Source: Trueperaceae bacterium (GTDB lineage: Bacteria > Deinococcota > Deinococci > Deinococcales > Trueperaceae). Taken from it: a stretch of 9,970 bases of DNA. The number at the start of each line of letters is the position of its first letter. The first letter of the stretch is position 1. The notes beneath the pieces are model-generated. The model was given only the letters and a program-made list of their open reading frames with translations. It was not told where the DNA came from and did not search any database. The translations under genes were made by a program, and so were the position numbers. Shown piece by piece: positions 1 through 9,970 of the stretch. Location: NCBI GenBank assembly GCA_029210865.1, contig JARGGE010000070.1:1-9970 (forward strand). Direction: 5' to 3'.

Positions 1-5895
<5,895 letters not shown>

Positions 5896-5897
5896 CT

Positions 5898-5906
5898 TCA
5901 CCCCTT
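5898..5906 (-). promoter_or_regulatory. Ribosome binding site of rpoB
   Basis: The minus strand reads AAGGGGTGA, followed by AG and the ATG at 5895. It matches the anti-Shine-Dalgarno complement AAGGAGGTGA with one base missing. It covers the in-frame GTG at 5901, so initiation at the ATG is far more likely. Confidence 0.75.
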
Positions 5907-6000
5907 AACTAACAAGGTCGTGCGGACGGGACGTACGGGCCTGAGCGGCGGGACGGGCCACCCGCGGCGAAGCCGGGGCGGAAGGAGGCGGACGAACGCT

Positions 6001-6033
6001 GGCGAGATGAGGGAGCGAGAAGATAAGGGGGTG
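6001..6033 (-). promoter_or_regulatory. C-rich, G-poor unstructured leader tract upstream of rpoB (possible Rho or RNase entry region)
   Basis: On the coding (minus) strand this 33-nt stretch holds 18 C, 10 T, 3 A and only 2 G, very different from the surrounding GC-balanced DNA. It lies just downstream of the three hairpins and about 105 nt before the rpoB start. C-rich, G-poor single-stranded RNA is the known signature of Rho loading sites, and such tracts are also open to endonucleases. The function is inference; the composition is seen directly. Confidence 0.35.
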
Positions 6034-6055
6034 CGCCGTCGCGCGCTTGGCGCTG

Positions 6056-6080
6056 ACGGGCACCTGAACGGGGTGCCCGT
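6056..6080 (-). other. Hairpin 3 of the rplL-rpoB gap
   Basis: The arms ACGGGCACC and GGTGCCCGT (plus-strand reading) pair over 9 bp around a 7-base loop. The arm at 6072-6080 shares bases 6077-6080 with the large palindrome, so the full forms of the two hairpins cannot exist together. No T-tract follows, so this is not a classical intrinsic terminator. Confidence 0.55.
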
Positions 6081-6110
6081 TCGGCGCGACGGATCCGTCG
6101 CGCCGAACGG
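6077..6110 (-). repeat. Perfect 34-bp palindrome in the rplL-rpoB gap (hairpin 2)
   Basis: The sequence is its own reverse complement over 34 bases. The 17-nt plus-strand arm CCGTTCGGCGCGACGGA is followed by its exact complement, centred between 6093 and 6094. In RNA it can form a 15-bp stem with a GATC loop and no mismatch. It lies 67 nt after the rplL stop, in the middle of the gap between rplL and rpoB. E. coli has an attenuator and an RNase III processing hairpin in the equivalent gap. A double-stranded cleavage site or a partial terminator is therefore the likeliest reading. No U-run follows on the sense strand. A DNA-level palindrome bound by a dimeric protein cannot be excluded. Confidence 0.7.
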
Positions 6111-6118
6111 CGTGCTGC

Positions 6119-6138
6119 GACCGGCCCTGCGGCCGATC
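6119..6138 (-). other. Hairpin 1 of the rplL-rpoB gap
   Basis: On the minus strand GATCGGCC and GGCCGGTC pair over 8 bp, with one G-U, around a GCAG tetraloop. It is the first of three consecutive hairpins after rplL, beginning about 39 nt beyond the stop codon. The base pairing is seen directly; a role in processing or attenuation is inferred from its place in the operon. Confidence 0.5.
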
Positions 6139-6177
6139 CGGGGTCCCTCCACCCGTGCATCCGGTGCGTGCGATGAG

Positions 6178-6561
6178 CTACTTGACCTCGATGACGGCGC
6201 CCGCGGCCTCGAGCTTCGCCTTGATGTCGGCGGCTTCGTCCTTCGTCGCCGCCTCCTTCACGACGCCGCCACCCTCGACCAGGTCCTTGGCTTCCTTGAG
6301 GCCGAGGTTGGTGATGGAGCGGACTTCCTTGATGACCTGGAGCTTCTTGTCGCCGGCCGACTTGATCGACACGGTGAACTCGGTCTGCTCCTCGGCGGCA
6401 GCGGCCGGAGCGGCCCCGGCGGCGGCCATCATCATGCCCGCGGGCATCGCGGCCGCGGCCTCGACGCCCCAGGTGTCCTTCAGGGCGTCCACGAGTTCGA
6501 CGAGTTCGAGCACGGTCAGGCCCGAGAGTTGTTCCACCATCGCGGTCTTGTCAAACGCCAT
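6178..6561 (-). CDS. rplL: 50S ribosomal protein L7/L12
   Basis: L7/L12 is the multi-copy acidic stalk protein that recruits EF-Tu, EF-G and other GTPase factors to the ribosome. The 127 residues show the usual three parts. An N-terminal dimerisation helix pair (about 1-33) contains LTVLELVELVDALKDTWGV. A flexible Ala-rich hinge (about 34-57) contains an unusual Met cluster, Met39 and Met43-45. The C-terminal factor-binding domain (about 58-127) carries the conserved NLGLKEAKDLVE. The ATG overlaps the rplJ stop as TGATG. The Shine-Dalgarno sequence AAGGAGG (6569-6575) lies inside the last codons of rplJ, seven bases from the start. L12 translation is therefore probably coupled to L10 through reinitiation, with the strong site allowing the extra synthesis the stalk needs. 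A 282-nt gap separates it from rpoB. Confidence 0.98.
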   Translation of the reverse strand: MAFDKTAMVEQLSGLTVLELVELVDALKDTWGVEAAAAMPAGMMMAAAGAAPAAAAEEQTEFTVSIKSAGDKKLQVIKEVRSITNLGLKEAKDLVEGGGVVKEAATKDEAADIKAKLEAAGAVIEVK

Positions 6562-7091
6562 CAGCGTTCCTCCTTCTGCTTGTCAACGTAGTTTTCGAAC
6601 ACGGTCACCAGGTCTCGCTGGGGGGCGGAGAGCACGCCCACGAGCTGGGTCATCGGCGCCTGGAGCACACCGATCAGCTCGGACAGCAGTTGGTCGCGGG
6701 GCGGGAGGGTGGCGATCTTCGCCAGCATCTCCGGCCCGACGGCGCTGCCTTGGAGCCTGCCGCCCTTGGGAAGGGGCAGGTCCTTGGGGTGGTCCTTGGC
6801 GAAGTCGGTGAGCGCCTTGACGGGCGCGACCGGGTCGTCGCCGACGAGCACGAGCGCGGTCGGTCCTTGCAGGGTGGTGTCGAACCCCTCGACGCCGTGC
6901 TCCTTGAGCACGACGTTCATCAAGGTGTTCTTCGCCACCAGGAGACGACCGCCGGCGGCGCGCACCTTGGCGCGCAGCACGTGCAGGTCCCCAGCAGAGA
7001 GCCCCTGGTAGTCCACCAGAAAGAACGTCGTGGCGTCCGCGAGCAGCTCGCGGAGGTTCGCCACCGACGCCTGGTTCCTTGGGTTGGCCAT
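6561..7091 (-). CDS. rplJ: 50S ribosomal protein L10
   Basis: L10 anchors the L12 dimers to 23S rRNA next to L11 and usually represses its own operon by binding the mRNA leader. The 176 residues begin with NPRNQASVANLRELLADATTFFLVDY and include RLLVAKNTLMNVVL (about 49-62), both typical of the RNA-binding domain. The C-terminal helix shows three successive modules of about ten residues, LIGVLQAPMTQ, LVGVLSAPQRD and LVTVFENYVDK (about 139-171). The family rule is one module per L12 dimer, so this protein should carry three dimers, as in Thermus and Thermotoga. The ATG at 7091 has GAGG (7097-7100) five bases upstream. The stop overlaps rplL by one base. The upstream 184-nt gap contains an L10-leader core, which fits autogenous control of rplJ-rplL. 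Confidence 0.98.
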   Translation of the reverse strand: MANPRNQASVANLRELLADATTFFLVDYQGLSAGDLHVLRAKVRAAGGRLLVAKNTLMNVVLKEHGVEGFDTTLQGPTALVLVGDDPVAPVKALTDFAKDHPKDLPLPKGGRLQGSAVGPEMLAKIATLPPRDQLLSELIGVLQAPMTQLVGVLSAPQRDLVTVFENYVDKQKEER

Positions 7092-7275
7092 GGGTGCCTC
7101 GCTTGGGTGAGTGGGTGCGGAACCCGAACCGGGCGGTTCGAGCTGTGGCCGCGAAGCGTAGCGCGCGTCGTGAACGACGCGATCGCGCCTCGGCAGGATC
7201 TTTAAGCCTGGCAGGCCCCTGCGGTCTCCAACGCCAGAGGTGGGTAGCCTCCGCTACGCACCGGGATGCCGTGGA
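7092..7275 (-). promoter_or_regulatory. L10 leader: autoregulatory mRNA element upstream of rplJ
   Basis: This 184-nt gap between rplA and rplJ carries the recognisable core of the ribosomal protein L10 leader. On the minus strand GGAGACCGCAGG (7218-7229) pairs with CCTGCCGAGG (7188-7197) through its GCAGG/CCTGC stretch, and the loop between contains CTTAAA (7201-7206). The GAGAC...GCAGG...CTTAA...CCTGCCGAGG order resembles the Bacillus element as I remember it. Just upstream is a 5-bp hairpin GTAGC/GCTAC (7244-7257). Downstream is a 7-bp stem CGCGTCG/CGACGCG (around 7164-7181). No terminator with a U-run is visible, so control is more likely at rplJ translation than by intrinsic termination. 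In other bacteria the L10-L12 complex binds this element. I call it by pattern recognition; a covariance-model search would settle it. Confidence 0.75.
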
Positions 7276-7951
7276 TCAGATCACCACCCGCACGCTCGGA
7301 CCCATGGTCGAGCTCAGGTAGACGGTGCGGACGTACGTGCCCTTCGCCGCGTCGGGCTTGGCGGCATCGACGGCGTGGCGGAGCGCCGCGAGGTTCTCGG
7401 TGAGCTGCTCGGGGGCGAAGCTCGCCTTGCCGATCGGCGCGTGCACGACGCCCGTCTTGTCGGACCGGAACTCGATCTGGCCCGCCTTGAGGGCGCGCAC
7501 GATGGCGCCGATGTCGATGCCGACCGTCCCCGACTTGGGGTTCGGCAGCAGACCGCGCGGACCGAGGACGCGACCGAGCTTGGAGCCGACCGCCCCCATC
7601 ATGTCCGGGGTGGCGACGACGGCGTCGAACTCGAGCCAGCCGCCCTGGATGCGCTCGATCAGGTCCTGGGCGCCCACGACGTCCGCACCGGCGGCCTCGG
7701 CCTCGGCGGCCTTCTCCCCCTGCGCGAACGCCAGGACGCGGACCGTCCGGCCGGTGCCGTGCGGCAGCGCGACGGTGCCGCGGACGTTCTGATCGGACTT
7801 GCGGGGGTCGATGCCGAGGCGGACGTGGACCTCGATGGTCTCGTCGAACTTGGCGGTGGCGAGCTCCTTGACGAGCGCGGCGGCCTCGTCGGCGGCGTAG
7901 CTGCGGTCGCGATCGACCTTGCCGACGACCGCGCGGTAGCGCTTCCCGTGC

Positions 7952-7959
<8 letters not shown>
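7276..7959 (-). CDS. rplA: 50S ribosomal protein L1
   Basis: L1 forms the mobile stalk beside the E site and helps release deacylated tRNA; in many bacteria it also represses its operon by binding mRNA. The 227 residues are close to the usual 229. Family marks include GKRYRAV at the start, RGTVALPHGTGRTVRV (about 60-75), MGAVGSKLGRVLGPRGLLPNPKSGTV (about 121-146), split here as two conserved blocks, and the RNA-contacting STMGPS near the end (Thr218, Met219, Gly220). The ATG lies inside the end of rplK, giving an 8-nt overlap, so the two genes are translationally coupled. A GAAGGGG sequence lies about 11 bases upstream within rplK. The stop is followed by the L10 leader. Confidence 0.98.
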
Positions 7960-8392
<433 letters not shown>

Positions 8393-8491
8393 GGTTCCTC
8401 CTCAAGCTCCCCCGCGCCTGGCGTGGCGGCGGGGTGCGAACGCTTCCCAGCGACGCGCCGATGGCGCGCGAAGGGCGAGAACGGCGTGCGG
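8393..8491 (-). promoter_or_regulatory. Structured leader of rplK
   Basis: The 99-nt nusG-rplK gap contains three successive small hairpins on the minus strand. The first is CGCGCC/GGCGCG with an ATC loop (8454-8468). The second is CGCT/AGCG with a GGGA loop (8441-8452). The third has a CCCCGC/GCGGGG outer stem, a bulge and a 3-bp inner stem (8410-8434). The last ends only six bases before the GAGGAGG ribosome binding site (8397-8403), so it could influence rplK initiation. This is where L1 autoregulation would be expected. The conserved asymmetric loop of known L1 sites is not evident, so the role stays open. The gap also holds one copy of the word GCACGCCGTTC (8479-8489). Confidence 0.4.
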
Positions 8492-9049
8492 TCAGGCGCG
8501 GACGACCTGCGCGAAGTCGAGCTCCACGGGCGTCTCGCGGCCGAAGATGGAGACGAGCACCTTGAGCTTGCCGCGGTCGGGGTTGACCTCGGAGACGATG
8601 CCGGTGAAGTCGGCGAAGGGACCGGAGGTCACCTGCACCGTGTCGCCGACGCCGAAGGTCACCTTGATCTTGGGCGTCTCGCGGGCGCCGGTGACGCCCA
8701 GGGTGCCGAGCATGCGGGCTTCCTCGTCGGCCGAGAGCGGGACCGCGTGCGTCGACGTGCCCACGAACCCGGTGACGCCGGGCGTGTAGCGCACGACCTC
8801 CCAGGCCTCGTTCGGCTCGTCCACGTTGTCGCCGAGGTCCATCTGCACGAAGATGTACCCGGGGAACAGGCGTCGGCGGACGACTTCCTTCTTGCCGCCG
8901 CCCGCATGCTCGACGGTCTCCTCGGACGGCACGACGACCTGGTAGATCATGTCGGTCGCGCCGAGCGAGCGGGCCCGGTTGAGGATGTTCTGTTTGACCT
9001 TCTCCTCGTGCCCGACGTACGTGTGGATGGCGTACCACTCGATGCTCAT
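8492..9049 (-). CDS. nusG: Transcription termination/antitermination factor NusG
   Basis: NusG binds the clamp of RNA polymerase, modulates pausing and links transcription to Rho or to the leading ribosome. The 185 residues begin with WYAIHTYVGHEEKVKQNI, the start of the NGN domain (about 4-110), which includes RRRLFPGYIFVQMDL and WEVVRYTPGVTGFVG. A KOW domain follows (about 131-183) with FGVGDTVQVTSGPFADFTG and a terminal VELDFAQV. The ATG at 9049 has GGAGG (9061-9065) at a rather long spacing of 11 bases. No other start in the frame fits the family better. A 55-nt gap separates it from secE, and rplK follows after 99 nt. The length is normal for NusG, without the large insert of some lineages. 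Confidence 0.97.
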   Translation of the reverse strand: MSIEWYAIHTYVGHEEKVKQNILNRARSLGATDMIYQVVVPSEETVEHAGGGKKEVVRRRLFPGYIFVQMDLGDNVDEPNEAWEVVRYTPGVTGFVGTSTHAVPLSADEEARMLGTLGVTGARETPKIKVTFGVGDTVQVTSGPFADFTGIVSEVNPDRGKLKVLVSIFGRETPVELDFAQVVRA

Positions 9050-9104
9050 GCTTGGGGGATCCTCCGGGCGACCGCGCGCGGGCGCGACGGCCGTCGAGCG
9101 GCGT

Positions 9105-9287
9105 TCAGGTCAACAGCCCGATGAGGTTGCCGAACACGCCGTCGACCACCAACAGGAACAGCGCCGTGATCACCACGAACACCAGCGTCGCCTGCGTCGC
9201 TTGGACCACCTCGTCGCGGGTGGGCCACGTTACGCGGGACAGCTCGGCACGCGAGTTGCGCAGGTACTGCGTCAGCCGCTTGACCAC
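9105..9287 (-). CDS. secE: Preprotein translocase subunit SecE
   Basis: SecE clamps the two halves of the SecY protein-conducting channel in the cytoplasmic membrane. The 60-residue protein is the short single-helix form found in most bacteria outside the enterics. The amphipathic cytoplasmic part contains the family signature ELSRVTWPTRDEV (about 15-27). One transmembrane helix follows, about 33-57, with VFVVITALFLLVV. The start is GTG at 9287, four bases from the end of the rpmG stop. The upstream in-frame sequence is only one CCG codon and that TAA, so no longer form is possible without readthrough. The ribosome binding site must lie within the end of rpmG, where AAGG is visible. The close spacing indicates coupled translation with rpmG. 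nusG follows after 55 nt, an arrangement conserved in many bacteria. Confidence 0.95.
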   Translation of the reverse strand: MVKRLTQYLRNSRAELSRVTWPTRDEVVQATQATLVFVVITALFLLVVDGVFGNLIGLLT

Positions 9288-9290
9288 CGG

Positions 9291-9455
9291 TTAGACCTTG
9301 ACCTCGCGGTGGCTCGTGTGCTTGCGGTCCCAGGGGCAGTACTTCCGCAACTCGAGCTTGGCGGCGGTGTTGCGCCGGTTCTTGTGGGTGGTGTAGTTGC
9401 GGCGCTTGCACTCGGTGCACTCGAGCAACAGCTTGATGCGGACGTCACTGGCCAT
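9291..9455 (-). CDS. rpmG: 50S ribosomal protein L33
   Basis: L33 is a small protein of the 50S subunit near the E site. The 54 residues read like Thermus L33: ASDVRIKLLLECTECKRRNY, then KNRRNT, LELRKYC and a final HREVKV. The zinc-binding form has two CxxC pairs. Here the first pair is intact (Cys13, Cys16), but the second is Cys40-Pro-Trp-Asp43, so the fourth ligand position is Asp (codon GAC). Whether zinc is still bound is open. The start is the ATG at 9455, five bases downstream of GGGAGG (9461-9466). A longer frame continues upstream, but it has no family similarity there. The stop TAA is followed by one codon and then the secE GTG. Confidence 0.96.
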   Translation of the reverse strand: MASDVRIKLLLECTECKRRNYTTHKNRRNTAAKLELRKYCPWDRKHTSHREVKV

Positions 9456-9470
9456 GCTGGCCTCCCGAAA

Positions 9471-9507
9471 GGATGAGCGTATCAGATAGGGCGCGTCACC
9501 GGGTGAA
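9471..9507 (-). promoter_or_regulatory. Weak candidate promoter upstream of rpmG
   Basis: On the minus strand TTCACC (9502-9507, four of six matches to TTGACA) lies 18 bases before GATACG (9478-9483, three of six matches to TATAAT). A start near 9471 would leave a leader of about 15 nt containing the rpmG ribosome binding site. This is the most AT-rich patch of the tuf-rpmG gap, and a hairpin separates it from tuf. The match to consensus is poor, so this is a suggestion only. Confidence 0.3.
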
Positions 9508-9614
9508 GATGGGCGACGAGCGGGCTGGGGCGCTGCGGCGCGACCCGTGCGAGGCGCGGGGTGGTCGTCCGAACGGCGTGCCCGACGAGCGCCACGCCCG
9601 CACGACAGCGGACG

Positions 9615-9662
9615 GCCGTGGAGGGCGCGACCGGGCACGACGCGGTCGCGGACCTCCACGGC
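9615..9662 (-). terminator. Long stem-loop after tuf (terminator-like or processing hairpin)
   Basis: The outer arms GCCGTGGAGG (9615-9624) and CCTCCACGGC (9653-9662) pair over 10 bp. After a small internal loop the inner arms CGCGACCG (9626-9633) and CGGTCGCG (9643-9650) pair over 8 bp around a 9-base loop. It starts 11 bases after the tuf stop, exactly where a 3'-end structure is expected. The sense strand shows no T-tract behind it, so it may be a non-canonical terminator, an RNase processing site or a 3' stabiliser. Confidence 0.5.
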
Positions 9663-9673
9663 GCCCGCGTCGC

Positions 9674-9970
9674 TTACTTGGTGACGGCCGTGACGACGCC
9701 CGCGCCCACCGTCCGACCACCCTCCCGAATCGCGAACCGCAACCCCTCCTCCATCGCGATCGGCTTGATCAACTCCACCGCCAACTCCACGTTATCCCCA
9801 GGCATCACCATCTCCACCCCATCCGGCAACGAACACACCCCCGTCACATCCGTCGTCCGAAAGTAAAACTGCGGACGATACCCCGAAAAGAACGCCGAAT
9901 GACGCCCCCCCTCCTCCTTCTTCAAGATGTACACCGAACCCATGAACCCCGTATGCGGCGTAATCGACCC
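9674..9970 (-). CDS. tuf: Elongation factor Tu (partial, C-terminal 98 residues)
   Basis: EF-Tu brings aminoacyl-tRNA to the ribosome in a GTP-dependent manner. Only the C-terminal part is present, essentially domain III, running from GSITPHTGF at the window edge to TVGAGVVTAVTK before the TAA stop. The EF-Tu signatures LKKEEGGRHSAFFSGYRPQF, FRTTDVTG, GVEMVMPGDNV and MEEGLRFAIREGGRTVGAG are intact. Codon use is odd. From the edge to about 9707, codons favour GGG, TTG, TCG and NNT (for example CAT, TTT, GAT), with 18 of 88 ending in T. The last ten sense codons return to the C-ending style of the neighbouring genes. It is the first gene of the conserved tuf-rpmG-secE-nusG order; a long hairpin follows the stop. 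Whether the genome has a second tuf copy cannot be seen here. Confidence 0.97.
   Translation of the reverse strand, partial: GSITPHTGFMGSVYILKKEEGGRHSAFFSGYRPQFYFRTTDVTGVCSLPDGVEMVMPGDNVELAVELIKPIAMEEGLRFAIREGGRTVGAGVVTAVTK

Noticed and set aside
6077..6110. Palindrome as an insertion-sequence end or attachment site
   Set aside because: There is no transposase or integrase, no target duplication and no disturbed gene order around it; the gap lies in a normal conserved operon.
5896..6177. Promoter for rpoBC in the rplL-rpoB gap
   Set aside because: TTATCT on the minus strand near 6026 looks slightly like a -10 box, but no acceptable -35 box lies at a suitable distance. The tract is better described by its C-rich composition.
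9456..9659. Upstream extension of the rpmG frame, 68 codons before the ATG at 9455
   Set aside because: The extra residues do not resemble L33, the stretch overlaps the tuf 3' hairpin, and GGGAGG sits at a good distance from the ATG at 9455, where Thermus-like L33 begins.
9456..9673. Possible tRNA gene in the tuf-rpmG gap
   Set aside because: Some bacteria carry a tRNA gene in this cluster, so I looked on both strands. There is no T-arm motif like GGTTCGAATCC and no cloverleaf; only the stem-loop and a weak promoter-like patch are present.

Overview
This window is a housekeeping locus. It holds the conserved translation/transcription cluster tuf - rpmG - secE - nusG - rplK - rplA - rplJ - rplL - rpoB - rpoC, all on the minus strand, so transcription runs from high to low coordinates. 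Both end genes are cut by the window: tuf keeps only its last 98 codons, and rpoC keeps about its first 841. I see no mobile element, CRISPR array, tRNA, rRNA or accessory gene, and no new defence or metabolic system. The interest lies in the regulatory RNA between the genes and in a few protein details.

Organism: very probably a high-GC member of the Deinococcota (Deinococcus-Thermus). RpoB is about Thermus length (1124 aa) and follows Thermus RpoB closely. RpoC carries the large non-conserved region after the first zinc ribbon that is typical of Thermus/Deinococcus. L33 and the EF-Tu C-terminus also read like Thermus proteins. The very high GC would fit a Truepera-like lineage, but that is only a guess.

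Layout by transcription order. (1) 9970-9674: end of tuf. Its codon use differs from all its neighbours until the last ten codons. (2) 9673-9456: gap with a long hairpin after tuf and a weak candidate promoter before rpmG. (3) 9455-8492: rpmG, secE, nusG; rpmG and secE are separated by one stop and one codon, in the same frame. (4) 8491-8393: rplK leader with three small hairpins. (5) 8392-7276: rplK and rplA, overlapping by 8 nt. (6) 7275-7092: leader of rplJ, containing a recognisable L10-binding core. (7) 7091-6178: rplJ and rplL, joined by a TGATG stop/start overlap. (8) 6177-5896: a 282-nt gap with three consecutive hairpins, one a perfect 34-bp palindrome, then a C-rich G-poor tract. (9) 5895-1: rpoB and rpoC, probably joined by a GTGA overlap.

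Functionally, L11, L1, L10 and L12 form the two stalk regions of the 50S subunit. L11 and the L10-L12 stalk contact EF-Tu and other factors. NusG binds RNA polymerase, whose beta and beta' subunits end the cluster. SecE belongs to the protein export channel. The spacing suggests three regulated points: the rplK leader, the L10 leader, and the rplL-rpoB gap, where E. coli also attenuates transcription and processes the RNA. An 11-nt word, GCACGCCGTTC, recurs in three of the gaps and was not noticed inside any gene.
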